Assembly: GCA_041908585.1 (NCBI GenBank)
Contig: JAYRFB010000236.1
Coordinates: 9,398-73,397, forward strand
DNA length: 64,000 bases
From: CAINDZ01 sp041908585
GTDB lineage: Bacteria; Krumholzibacteriota; Krumholzibacteriia; LZORAL124-64-63
Direction: 5' to 3'
Shown: positions 51,272 through 59,520 of the stretch, one piece after another
Layout of the letters: each line of letters begins with the position of its first letter
Position numbering within the stretch: position 1 is the first letter of the stretch
Notes under the pieces: generated by a model
Told to the model about the DNA's origin: nothing
The model's database searches: none
Seen by the model: the letters and a program-made list of their open reading frames with translations, nothing else
Position numbers and translations under genes: made by a program

Positions 51272-52885
51272 ATGACGAACCAGACGCCGCGCCAGCTCCC
51301 GACCCCCCGTGAAATCGTCGCCCACCTCGACCGCTACGTGTACGGACAGGACCAGGCCAAGCGCGACCTCGCGGTTGCGATCTACAACCACTACCTCGGA
51401 CTCGGCTATCACCATCATCATCCGCAGGCCACCGGTGGCGCGCCGACGCGCGGGCAGGCCGGGGCGCCGTTCGGCAAGCAGCACATCCTGCTCATGGGCC
51501 CCACGGGCTCGGGCAAGACGTACCTGATCCGGCTGATCGCCGAGCTGCTCGGCGTGCCGTGGACGTTCCTGGCGGCCACGTCGCTGGTGCAGACCGGCTA
51601 CGTGGGGACGCGCATCGAGACCGCGATCGGCACGCTGTACCAGGCGGCCGGGCGCGAGCGGCGCGCGGCCGAGCGCGGCATCATCCTGATCGACGAAATC
51701 GATAAGATCGCCGCGCACGGGCGCTCGTCCGGGCCCGACGTCAGCGGCGAGGGCGTGCAGCAGGCGCTGCTCTCGGTGCTGGACGGGCGCGTGGTGCAGG
51801 TGTCGACCGGCGGTTCGGCCGACTTCGTGATGGGCGAGATCGACACCGCGTCGATCCTGTTCGTCTGCGCGGGGGCCTTCGTGGGCCTCGACGAACAGGC
51901 GCGCCGGCGGCGGCGCGGCGAGGCCGGCATCGGCTTCGGCGCCCGCCCCGGCGCGGGCGGCGCGGGCGCGCCGGCGCGCGACCTCGACCTGCCCGACACC
52001 GAGGACCTGGTCCGCTTCGGCTTCATCCCCGAGCTGGTCGGCCGCTTCGCCACCGTTTCGGCCACGCGCGCGCTGACCGTCGACGACCTGGTCTCGGTGC
52101 TGGAATCGGCCGAGGAGTCGGTGCTGCCGCGGCAGCAGCGATTGTTCGAGGTGCACGGCATCGACCTGCAGTTCACCCCCGGCGCGCTGCGCGCGGTGGC
52201 GGAGGAGGCGTGCGCGCTGGGCACCGGCGCCCGCGGCCTCAACCGCGCGGTGCTGCGCAGCCTGGCCGACGTCGACTTCCGCCTGCCCGAACTGGCGGCC
52301 GAGGGCGTCACGCGCGTGACGGTCACGGCCGCCACGGTGCGCGGCGCGCGGGGAGCGGGCGTGCAGGTGGCGCGGACGCGGCCGCGGGCGGTGCGGCGCC
52401 CCGGTCGCGGCGCGCGCGCGCGCGGGGACGGGCCGGCCGGCCCCCGCGCGTCAGCGCCCTGCCGCACCATCGCCGAGGAGCTGCGCGCCGTCGCGCTGGC
52501 CGCGCCCGAGCCTGCCGCCGAGGAACCGGCCGCCGCCGCGGCCAAGGTCGCCGACGGCGAGGTCTTCACCTTCACCGACCCGCGCGGCCTGACGGTCGAG
52601 CAGATCCGCAGGCGCCTGGAAGCGGTGAAAAGATCGCTGAAGTTCGGCCGCTCGATGGTCACGGCCAAGACCTGGTGGGCCGCCTTCGAGGAGGAGAACC
52701 AGGACAAGCTGCACGTGGTCCTGCGCACCGCCGAGGAGCTGCGCATGCGCGACTGCGGCCTGGACGAGTTCTACCGGGCCCATCTGGACGCGGACACGGA
52801 CAATATCCACGCGGTGCTGCTCTACCTGGACTACCGCCGCGCGCGCGAGGCGTGGGAGCGCAAGCGGAAGGGACCCAAGTCCTGA
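51272..52885 (+). CDS. ClpX-like AAA+ unfoldase paralogue without zinc domain, with long C-terminal extension
   Basis: A 537-residue protein; the ATG at 51272 has AGGAGG 8 bp upstream. The AAA+ module is clearly ClpX: YGQDQAKRDLAVAIYNHYLGL, Walker A GPTGSGKT (76-83), Walker B IILIDEID (137-144), VSGEGVQQALLSVLDG, the ClpP-docking IGF tripeptide (220-222, GEAGIGFGA), FIPELVGRF and sensor-2 GARGLNRAV. The N-terminal C4 zinc domain is missing. From about 370 an Arg/Ala-rich linker leads to a 110-residue helical domain (VEQIRRRLEAVKRSLKFGRS, WWAAFEEENQDKLHVVL) of unknown type. Probably a dedicated ClpXP paralogue with its own substrates. Confidence 0.9.
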   Translation: MTNQTPRQLPTPREIVAHLDRYVYGQDQAKRDLAVAIYNHYLGLGYHHHHPQATGGAPTRGQAGAPFGKQHILLMGPTGSGKTYLIRLIAELLGVPWTFLAATSLVQTGYVGTRIETAIGTLYQAAGRERRAAERGIILIDEIDKIAAHGRSSGPDVSGEGVQQALLSVLDGRVVQVSTGGSADFVMGEIDTASILFVCAGAFVGLDEQARRRRRGEAGIGFGARPGAGGAGAPARDLDLPDTEDLVRFGFIPELVGRFATVSATRALTVDDLVSVLESAEESVLPRQQRLFEVHGIDLQFTPGALRAVAEEACALGTGARGLNRAVLRSLADVDFRLPELAAEGVTRVTVTAATVRGARGAGVQVARTRPRAVRRPGRGARARGDGPAGPRASAPCRTIAEELRAVALAAPEPAAEEPAAAAAKVADGEVFTFTDPRGLTVEQIRRRLEAVKRSLKFGRSMVTAKTWWAAFEEENQDKLHVVLRTAEELRMRDCGLDEFYRAHLDADTDNIHAVLLYLDYRRAREAWERKRKGPKS

Positions 52886-52893
52886 CCTGGCGC

Positions 52894-52907
52894 GTGCGCC
52901 GGCGCTC
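52894..52907. repeat. Dispersed palindrome, imperfect copy (GTGCGCCGGCGCTC)
   Basis: GTGC form with one mismatch, 8 bp after the clpX-like stop. Confidence 0.45.
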
Positions 52908-52927
52908 GTTTCGCGCCGTCGTGAGCG

Positions 52928-52941
52928 TTGCGCCGGCGCAA
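52928..52941. repeat. Dispersed palindrome TTGCGCCGGCGCAA, copy 5
   Basis: TTGC form, 20 bp after the imperfect copy. The convergent 3' end of the 53066 gene is 124 bp away, with a GACCAC-AGC-GTGGTC hairpin (52989-53003) in between. Confidence 0.65.
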
Positions 52942-53065
52942 GCCGCCGCCGGGTCTCCCGCAGCGTCCGCCTCTGGGCCGTGATGCCCGACCACAGCGTG
53001 GTCAGTTGCGATTGGGTGACCGTCGACGCCGACGATGGCGCCGAGGTTGTGATTGCGCCGCCATC

Positions 53066-53656
53066 TCAAGCCTGCGCCAGGCCCAGAACGCGGCTGACGT
53101 CCACCATCAATCCGTGCGCCGTCACTTCGTTCATGCCGCCGGCCAGAGTGTGGGAGCGGCCGCCGGACTCGGCGCACAGCATGTACGACACCTGGATGGC
53201 GCGCGCGCGGTTGACGGCCCGGTCGTTGGCCGCGCCCGCGGCCATCGACGTGAACAGGGTGCCGGTGTCCACGGCCACGGCGCCGCCCTGGATGTCGGGC
53301 ACGCCGTTGCGCACGATCAGGCGGTGCAGCTGCTCGCGCGTGATGGTGGCGCCGCCGGTCTCGATGGCGCCGTTCGACACCACGAACGTGCCGCCGGGCG
53401 AGCGCAACTTGTCCACCTTGCCCGCGAACCACTTGTTGACCCACTTGCGCACGTACCACGCGCCGACGATGCCGACCGCCAGCCGCAGAACGACGAGGAC
53501 CGGGTTCGTGTGAGCCGGCGTCGTGCCGATGACGACCAGCGCGAAGATCACGGCGATGATGTTGGCCGCGCCCTTGGAACGGGGCGCCGAGGCCGGGGTG
53601 ACGGTGAAGCGGACACGACCGCCGCCGAGGGGTTCCTGACGATAGCTGCTGTCCAT
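53066..53656 (-). CDS. Membrane protein of unknown function
   Basis: A 196-residue protein starting at the ATG at 53656, with AGGAAAGG about 10 bp upstream. Residues 30-50 and 55-72 form one or two hydrophobic helices (AANIIAVIFALVVIG; VVLRLAVGIVGAWYV). The soluble C-terminal part (ETGGATITREQLHRLIVRNG, GLMVDVSRVLGLAQA) is not recognised. It lies between the clpX-like gene and the SigZ operon, transcribed with the latter's strand but separated by over 100 bp. Confidence 0.72.
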   Translation of the reverse strand: MDSSYRQEPLGGGRVRFTVTPASAPRSKGAANIIAVIFALVVIGTTPAHTNPVLVVLRLAVGIVGAWYVRKWVNKWFAGKVDKLRSPGGTFVVSNGAIETGGATITREQLHRLIVRNGVPDIQGGAVAVDTGTLFTSMAAGAANDRAVNRARAIQVSYMLCAESGGRSHTLAGGMNEVTAHGLMVDVSRVLGLAQA

Positions 53657-53762
53657 GGCTTGCCGCCTTTCCTGCGGACGCAGGGGTTGGTGCCGGCGGG
53701 TGGGCCGCGCCGATCCCCATGAAGGGAACGGACGCAGCCTCTGGAGAATATAAAGGATACAT

Positions 53763-54392
53763 TCACTCCCGATTATCGGACAAGCCCTGCCGCGACCGGG
53801 CTTTGGGGGCGGGAGGCCGGCAGCCGCGGCAGGGGGCGCCCCCGTCGGCCGCGGCGTAGTCGACCACGCCGCCCCGCTTGTCGATCTCCACCCGGCAGCA
53901 CCTGAGCAACACGTCGCGCAACATCCGGCGCGCCCGCTGGACGCGCGACTTCGCGCCGGACAGGGACAGGCCTGCCGCCTCGGCGATCTCGCGCTGCGTC
54001 CTGCCCTCGATCTCCGCAAGCGTCAACGCGTGGCGATAGCGCTCGGGCAGCCCGTCGAGCAGGGGCAGCAGGCAGCGCGCCAGCTCCTGTTCGGCGCGAT
54101 CGTCACCGCCATCGGTCTCGCCGACCAGATCCTCCGGCACCGGCTCCGTCGGCCGGCGCGCCCGGTGGTGATCCACCAGCGCGTTGCGGGTGATCCGGTA
54201 CAGCCACGGCCGCAGCTTGCCCGGATCCTTCAGGTCCTGCCCGTGGGCGTGGGCCTTGATGAAGACATCGTGCACGATGTCCTCGGCCAGCATCTCGTCC
54301 CGCACCCGCCTGTAGACGAAGCGGAAGAGTTCCGCCCGGTACGCCTGCCAGATCCCCGCTTCGGTCGCCGCCTTGGATGCGTCCGCGGACAT
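53763..54392 (-). CDS. sigZ: SigZ-like ECF sigma factor
   Basis: A 209-residue sigma factor. Region 2 (ELFRFVYRRVRDEMLAEDIV, DVFIKAHAHG, RPWLYRITRNALVDHHR) and region 4 (GLPERYRHALTLAEIEGRTQ, AEAAGLSLSGAKSRVQRAR) are intact. The C-terminal Cys-rich tail (RCCRVEIDKRGGVVDY, CRGC) is typical of SigZ-like proteins and may sense redox or metal. The ATG at 54392 overlaps the upstream stop (TGATG); a start at 54401 is possible. It is cotranscribed with a DUF2703 gene. Confidence 0.9.
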   Translation of the reverse strand: MSADASKAATEAGIWQAYRAELFRFVYRRVRDEMLAEDIVHDVFIKAHAHGQDLKDPGKLRPWLYRITRNALVDHHRARRPTEPVPEDLVGETDGGDDRAEQELARCLLPLLDGLPERYRHALTLAEIEGRTQREIAEAAGLSLSGAKSRVQRARRMLRDVLLRCCRVEIDKRGGVVDYAAADGGAPCRGCRPPAPKARSRQGLSDNRE

Positions 54393-54991
54393 CAGCGGCA
54401 TCCGCAGGTGGTGGGCGCCGGCGCCTCGCAGCACCCGGCTTTCTCGACGGGGTCGCAGCAACTCGCCAGTTCCGCGGGCGCGCAGCAGGGTTCACTGTCC
54501 GGGCTCATCGTGGCGACCTTGCCGGCGAAGTACCGGCGCAGGTTCTCGGGCACTTCATAGGGACCGGAGGTGCCGGCGTTGGCACCGGAATCGCCGACGA
54601 GCTCCCGCAGCAGCGCCTCGACGAGAAGCCCCACCGGCGCCTCCATGTACTCCTGGCCCCGGTAGGGCCAGACGCGGCAACTGATACCCTCGTCGCACCC
54701 GCACAGGTCGGTGCAGGAGTCGCAGCTGCTTTCGAGCGTCTCGATCACGATGTCCCTGCCGTTGATCCGCACGGTCGGCGAGGTGACGAAACGGTGCCGC
54801 CGGGCCTGTTCGTCCGACGTGATGACCCGCTTGGTCACCGTCACCCGCGTGCCCGTCGCCTCCAGCGCGGGGCGCACCGCGCCGATGGCTTTCTCGATGT
54901 TCTCCAGGGTCCCCACGCAGCGGGTGCAGGTGGTCAGGTCGAGCGCCAGAAGCTCGATGTCGACGGCCGGTTCGGACAAGTGACTGTTCAT
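54392..54991 (-). CDS. DUF2703 Cys-rich protein
   Basis: A 199-residue soluble protein with AGGGAGAAG upstream of the ATG at 54991. The core (ELLALDLTTCTRCVGTLENI, SPTVRINGRDIVIE, SSCDSCTDLCGCDEG) matches DUF2703, a thioredoxin-like Cys-rich family. The C-terminus adds CCAPAELASCCDPVEKAGC and CGC, giving about 18 Cys in all. It probably binds metal or metalloid, or is a redox partner of the SigZ regulon. It heads the operon with sigZ. Confidence 0.88.
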   Translation of the reverse strand: MNSHLSEPAVDIELLALDLTTCTRCVGTLENIEKAIGAVRPALEATGTRVTVTKRVITSDEQARRHRFVTSPTVRINGRDIVIETLESSCDSCTDLCGCDEGISCRVWPYRGQEYMEAPVGLLVEALLRELVGDSGANAGTSGPYEVPENLRRYFAGKVATMSPDSEPCCAPAELASCCDPVEKAGCCEAPAPTTCGCR

Positions 54992-55159
54992 GGTCTTCTC
55001 CCTGCGGTTTCCGGGTCCGGAGCCCGGCACCACGCCCGGCTCTCACTCCGGTAGACGGGAAGAGACCCGAAAGGACGCAGATCCCGTCGGCGTCGCCGCT
55101 CACAGGGCCCGACCCGGCCACCGCGTCATCTCGGAATTGGCGGGACTCGACACGGATAT

Positions 55160-55188
55160 AGTATACCATTCTTGTCGTCTATCGTCAG
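55160..55188 (-). promoter_or_regulatory. Promoter of the DUF2703-sigZ operon
   Basis: On the minus strand, CTGACG (55188-55183) and TATACT (55165-55160) are spaced by 17 bp, about 170 bp upstream of the first start codon. Confidence 0.5.
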
Positions 55189-55246
55189 TTCCGGGTGGGG
55201 CCGATGCGCCTTTGCCGACACGCCGCCATGCGCCTTTATTTGACCT

Positions 55247-55272
55247 ATTATCGCCCGCGCGGGCGCAATAAT
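55247..55272. promoter_or_regulatory. Inverted repeat ATTAT-GCCCGCGCGGGC-ATAAT in the helicase leader
   Basis: A 12-bp GC palindrome flanked by ATTAT (55247-55251) and ATAAT (55268-55272). It lies in an AT-rich spot about 340 bp upstream of the first gene of the small-protein/helicase unit. Confidence 0.45.
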
Positions 55273-55612
55273 CACAAAGAATCACGCCGCGTGGCCTCTC
55301 GCGGGCTGGATCCGGCCACTGCGCCTCGGTCCGCCCGGAGCGCGCCGGCGATTAGGACTTGTGGTGTCGGCATTAACCGACGATATTGCGCCCACATGGC
55401 GCCCGGCCCCGAAGGCCGGCCCCCATGCCGCCTGGACGCTTCCTCCGCCCCCTGGCCTGGACCCGTACCGCGCGGAACGCCGCTCGACGCGGCGTCACGA
55501 GGCTGCGGGATCTCCGCTTCCACGTCGAAACACCATCAGCGCGTTGGCGCTTTGGGCCTCGGTCTGCCGTCGGCAACCGGGCCGGATCGCGCCGGCGCGC
55601 AGGGCAGGGACC
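55273..55612 (+). other. Gene-free 340-bp leader upstream of the small cold-shock-like gene
   Basis: No convincing coding frame. It contains a CCGGCC-CCGAA-GGCCGG hairpin (about 55405-55421) and the palindrome TCGGCATTAACCGA. A long 5' leader before a DEAD-box helicase unit would fit cold-shock control, but that is inference. Confidence 0.3.
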
Positions 55613-55840
55613 ATGGGCAAGCCCAAGGACCAGCGAGGCCGCCTGGCCGAGGAGCCGTTCGCCTACCAGGCGACGGCCGACGGCAAGGTCTTCATCACCT
55701 GGCAGGGCCGGCAGGTCACGATCCTCAGGGGCGATGACGCGCAGGCCTTCCTGAAGCGCGCGACGGGCCGCGATGCCCGCGCGCAGCAGCTGGCCATGGC
55801 CAAGGCGACAGGCAATTTCAAGCGCGGGAACGAACGATAG
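55613..55840 (+). CDS. Conserved small protein upstream of the DEAD-box helicase
   Basis: A 75-residue basic protein starting MGKPKDQRGRLAEEPF and ending MAKATGNFKRGNER. I recognise this as a small conserved bacterial protein often near RNA helicases or cold-shock genes; the central strand VFITWQGRQVTILRGDDAQA suggests a compact RNA-binding-like fold. Its function is not established. GCAGGGA precedes the ATG, and the helicase starts 31 bp after its stop. Confidence 0.8.
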   Translation: MGKPKDQRGRLAEEPFAYQATADGKVFITWQGRQVTILRGDDAQAFLKRATGRDARAQQLAMAKATGNFKRGNER

Positions 55841-55871
55841 GCGTCCCGCGCCAATCACAGGAGACTTCCAC

Positions 55872-57398
55872 TTGAGCAACGTAACGACTGACTTCACTTC
55901 CTTCGCGCTGGACCGCCGCCTGCAGGCCGCGGTCGCCAAGGCCGGCTACGCGAAGCCGACCCCCATCCAGGCGAAGGCCATCCCGGTCGTCCTGGAAGGG
56001 CACGACGTGCTGGGCCTGGCGCAGACCGGCACCGGCAAGACGGCGGCGTTCATGCTGCCGATCGCGCACCGCCTGGCCAATGGGCCGCGCCTGCTGGGCA
56101 AGCGCGCGCCGCGCTGCCTGATCCTGGCGCCGACGCGCGAGCTGGCCGACCAGATCGCCCAGGCCGGCGCCCAGTTCGGCGGCGCCGTGGGCCTGCAGGG
56201 CGTGGCGCTGTACGGCGGCGTCGGCAAGAGACCGCAGGACGAGAAGCTGCGCCGCGGCGTCGACGTGGTCGTCGCCTGCCCCGGCCGCCTGCTCGACCAC
56301 ATCGACTCGGGCACCATCGACCTGCGCGCCATCGAGGTGCTGGTCCTGGACGAGGCCGACCAGATGTGCGACATGGGATTCCTGCCGGATGTGCGCCGCA
56401 TCATCGCCCAGCTGCCGGCGCAGCGGCAGACGCTGTTCTTCTCGGCCACCATGCCCAAGGACATCCGCGAGCTGTCCGACCGCATCCTGCAGCGGCCGGT
56501 GGTGGTCGAGATCGGCCATTCGCGCCCGGCGGCCACCGTGGCGCACGCGCTGTACCCGCTGCGCGAGAACAGCAAGGGCGCCTTCCTGCTGGAGATGCTC
56601 CAGCGCGAGGCCACCGGCAAGGTGCTCGTCTTCACGCGCACCAAGCGCCGCGCCCGCCACCTGGCCGAGGTCCTGGAGCGCGAAGGCCACCGCGTCAGCG
56701 CCCTGCAGGGCAACATGACGCAGAACCGCCGCCAGGCCGCCATCGAGGGTTTCAAGAAGGGCCGCTACGACATCCTCGTGGCGACCGACCTGGCCGCCCG
56801 CGGCATCGACATCAGCGCCATCTCACACGTCATCAACTACGACATGCCCTCGACCGTCGAGGCCTACACCCACCGCATCGGCCGCACCGGCCGCGCGGAA
56901 CTGACCGGCGAGGCGTTCACCTTCACCACGCCCGAGGACGAGGGGCTGGTGCGCGGCATCGAGCGCGTGCTGGGCGCGCGCATCGAGCGGCGGATGCTGG
57001 ACGGGTTCGATTACGGCTCGACGCCGCCGCGGGCGGGGCGGCCAAAGATGGAGCGGGATGGGAACTGGACGCCGCGCGGAGTGAGCGTGCCGGCTTCCGA
57101 GGCGCGGACGTCGCGGGGCGGGCGCGGGGAGCGGGGGGCGCGTGATGCCGGCGATTCGCGTGGCTCGCGCGGTTCGCGCGGTTCGCGGGGCGATGGACGT
57201 CGCGAGGGTTCGCGGCCGCAGGCGCCGCGCGACGGTGGGCGGCCTGAGGCGCGGCGCGAGGGCGGGCATGTCGCAAGGCCGGTGCAGACCGCCCGGCCGG
57301 CGGCCGCCGCTGAAGTGCGGCGCGACAAGCCGGCAAGCGTGGCCGCGGCGCCGGCGGCGCCGAAGCCTGTGCGGCGGACGTTCGGGCGGCCGCGGTAG
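55872..57398 (+). CDS. DEAD-box RNA helicase with RGG-like tail
   Basis: A 508-residue helicase. A TTG start at 55872 is supported by AGGAGA 7 bp upstream. Motifs: Q (GYAKPTPIQ), I (AQTGTGKTAAF, 50-60), Ia (PTRELA), II (DEAD at 160-163), III (SATMPKD), IV-V (ATDLAARGID) and VI (YTHRIGRTGR). From about 405 the tail is low-complexity Arg/Gly/Ser (SRGSRGSRGSRGDGRREG) and likely binds RNA. It belongs to the RhlE/CsdA-like group that remodels RNA in the cold or during ribosome assembly. Confidence 0.95.
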   Translation: MSNVTTDFTSFALDRRLQAAVAKAGYAKPTPIQAKAIPVVLEGHDVLGLAQTGTGKTAAFMLPIAHRLANGPRLLGKRAPRCLILAPTRELADQIAQAGAQFGGAVGLQGVALYGGVGKRPQDEKLRRGVDVVVACPGRLLDHIDSGTIDLRAIEVLVLDEADQMCDMGFLPDVRRIIAQLPAQRQTLFFSATMPKDIRELSDRILQRPVVVEIGHSRPAATVAHALYPLRENSKGAFLLEMLQREATGKVLVFTRTKRRARHLAEVLEREGHRVSALQGNMTQNRRQAAIEGFKKGRYDILVATDLAARGIDISAISHVINYDMPSTVEAYTHRIGRTGRAELTGEAFTFTTPEDEGLVRGIERVLGARIERRMLDGFDYGSTPPRAGRPKMERDGNWTPRGVSVPASEARTSRGGRGERGARDAGDSRGSRGSRGSRGDGRREGSRPQAPRDGGRPEARREGGHVARPVQTARPAAAAEVRRDKPASVAAAPAAPKPVRRTFGRPR

Positions 57399-57412
57399 TC
57401 CGGCGGCTTCGC

Positions 57413-57426
57413 GTGCGCCGGCGTAC
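57413..57426. repeat. Dispersed palindrome, imperfect copy (GTGCGCCGGCGTAC)
   Basis: GTGC form with one mismatch, 14 bp after the helicase stop. Confidence 0.45.
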
Positions 57427-57440
57427 GTCCCGCACTGGGG

Positions 57441-57456
57441 CTTGCGCCGGCGCAAG
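57441..57456. repeat. Dispersed palindrome CTTGCGCCGGCGCAAG, copy 6
   Basis: TTGC form, perfect 16 bp, midway between the convergent helicase and beta-helix gene ends. Confidence 0.65.
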
Positions 57457-57491
57457 TGGGCCCGAAGACCCAGCAGGCCGCGCGCAGATCT

Positions 57492-58799
57492 TCAGCGGAA
57501 CATCGACTTGAGGCTACCGAAACCCTTCGGTTGCGCCGAAACCGCGCCAGTCAGGCATGGGCTCCATTGAACGTAGTAGTACGGCGGGTCCGTGTGGTCA
57601 CTACTGTCATATATCCATGCCTGGATGCTGTCCGCATCCGATGTGCCCCACCAATTGTTCGTGAAGTCCATCCGCGCCGCAGGCCCGACGTCGAGCCGTC
57701 CCGCACCCGCCGACTCATCCGGGGGGTAGCTCGAGACGATGTAGCGGCGCCCTTTGGCAAGATTGCAATTGTGGAACGAACCCTGGCCATCAAATGCCCA
57801 ATACTTGTAGGTGGCCTCCGAAACGCCGGTGAAGTTGCATCCGTTGACGCTCAAGACTGCCAGGCGGCTGTCCTGATATATGGCAACTTTCTGCGCCGAG
57901 AAATCGCAGTTCTCAATTCTTGCCGCGCCGAAATAGCCACCGACTCCATAGTCGCCTTGGCCGGCGAACTGGCAGTTGGCAACGATGCATGAGTCGACAC
58001 CGCATGCGATGCCCGTTCCACCGGATTCAAAGGTGCAATTGACGACCGTGACGGCGCGCGCATACAAACTCATGTGGCGGCTGGCCACCACCGGGTTCGG
58101 CAAGCTGAATGTGCACCTGGACACCACAAGTTCATTCTGCTGATAGGAGATCAGGTTGATTGCATCGGCTGAACCACCTTCGAATACACAATTCTCTACC
58201 GCAGATTGGTTCGAATTCAGATCGGCGCCTCTGCGATTGCCTTCAAAGGTGCAATTGACGAAATCAGACGAGGCGCCCATGCCCACAAAGGCGCCGACTT
58301 GCATGTTCCTGAACGCCACGCCCCGCACGCGCAGGACTTCATTCCCAAGGTAACGATCGCTCACCAGGCCTTTGTGATTTCCCTGAGAGAGCTCATACGG
58401 TTCCTCTTGGCCGATCGACGTCAGCTCCGGGCCGTTGCCAATGATGGTCAACTCAGCTTGCGGGACATGAACCCGAACATATGCTGTCCAGCCCGGCGTG
58501 GACAGCATGTGCTTCTCGGAAAACAACCCTGCCCCAACACGAATCGTGTCCCCGGTAGCCGCGGCATCAACAGCATTCTGAATCACCTGGTAATCGCCGG
58601 TGCCATCCTTTTCGACATGCCAGGTCTTGGCGATCGACTTGGCCGAAAGGCCGAGCAGAGACAATAGCACCAAAGTTGCGCCAGTGGCGCGACCGAATCC
58701 GCTCCTGGCTCGGCGTGGCGTTCGCAATCTCGCACCTCGAAATCGGTTCGGCTGCGCCGCAATTGCGCTCCCCGGCCGTGTTTGCTGGTCGCTAGTCAA
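57492..58799 (-). CDS. Secreted right-handed beta-helix (NosD-like) protein
   Basis: A 435-residue protein starting at a TTG, with GGAG about 7 bp upstream. After a basic leader, a signal-like segment (about 40-58) precedes beta-helix repeats such as VVNCTFESGGTGIACGVDSC, IVANCQFAGQGDYGVGGYF and NGCNFTGVSEATYKYWAFDG, each with the N-x-x-F periodicity of pectate-lyase/NosD folds. There is no PNPFNP domain. It is the third gene of an ABC ATPase-permease operon, like nosFYD. Lower GC than its neighbours. Confidence 0.8.
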   Translation of the reverse strand: MTSDQQTRPGSAIAAQPNRFRGARLRTPRRARSGFGRATGATLVLLSLLGLSAKSIAKTWHVEKDGTGDYQVIQNAVDAAATGDTIRVGAGLFSEKHMLSTPGWTAYVRVHVPQAELTIIGNGPELTSIGQEEPYELSQGNHKGLVSDRYLGNEVLRVRGVAFRNMQVGAFVGMGASSDFVNCTFEGNRRGADLNSNQSAVENCVFEGGSADAINLISYQQNELVVSRCTFSLPNPVVASRHMSLYARAVTVVNCTFESGGTGIACGVDSCIVANCQFAGQGDYGVGGYFGAARIENCDFSAQKVAIYQDSRLAVLSVNGCNFTGVSEATYKYWAFDGQGSFHNCNLAKGRRYIVSSYPPDESAGAGRLDVGPAARMDFTNNWWGTSDADSIQAWIYDSSDHTDPPYYYVQWSPCLTGAVSAQPKGFGSLKSMFR

Positions 58800-59520
58800 G
58801 GATCATCTCCGAACGCCTGAACCTGGCGACAGCAAGTCGGATCGCAATCAGGGCCACGACGCCGACCACACCAACGGCCACAGCCACGATCGGTGCGGCG
58901 CCACCCGCCAGGATATTGGCGGCCGCGCGCGATTCCCAGGCGTCCGGGGTCAACTTGACCGCGACGGTCAACAGCAGCACCAGCACGAGCGGCAACCGCC
59001 CGAGCAGCTGCTGGGCCTGGCGCACCGTGGCCGAGGTCAGCGACACCAGCGCCCCGAACCCCGACGCCATCGCCGCGCTCAGGATGCTGACAGCCAGGTT
59101 GCCGACAAGGAACAGCGGCGAGTAGAGAATCAGCCCCCCCTGCCCGTGCACGAGGTTGACGGTCACCAGCCCGACCAGCATGACGATCCAAGTGATCGCC
59201 ACGGCATAGGCAGCCAGCGCGGCGAGCTTGCCGAAGATGATGGCGCGATCCGGGAGACGGCTGGACAGGAGCGTCTCCAGGGTGTGCCTTTCGCGCTCCC
59301 CGGCAAACGAGTCCGCCGCCGGCGTGCCGGCCAGGACGGCCGGCAGCCACGCCCAGATAAACAGGTACATGGGCGATTCCGCCCATTCGGCGCCCGCCTC
59401 GATCGGCAGGTAAATGCCGACGACCGCAATGAGCACAACCAGGCCCAGGTCACGCCGGCCGCGCGATGACGCGCAGATCTCCCGCCATTCCTTCCAGATG
59501 ACTGCGCGGACGTCCTGCAT
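58792..59520 (-). CDS. ABC-2-type permease
   Basis: A 242-residue permease with six predicted membrane helices. The N-terminal cytoplasmic part VRAVIWKEWREICASSRGRR is the elbow helix common to ABC-2/NosY/GldF-like permeases. The loop between helices 2 and 3 has FAGERERHTLETLLSSRLPDR, typical of these exporters. The ATG at 59520 overlaps the ATPase stop (TGATG), and its end overlaps the beta-helix gene by 8 bp. Confidence 0.9.
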   Translation of the reverse strand: MQDVRAVIWKEWREICASSRGRRDLGLVVLIAVVGIYLPIEAGAEWAESPMYLFIWAWLPAVLAGTPAADSFAGERERHTLETLLSSRLPDRAIIFGKLAALAAYAVAITWIVMLVGLVTVNLVHGQGGLILYSPLFLVGNLAVSILSAAMASGFGALVSLTSATVRQAQQLLGRLPLVLVLLLTVAVKLTPDAWESRAAANILAGGAAPIVAVAVGVVGVVALIAIRLAVARFRRSEMILD

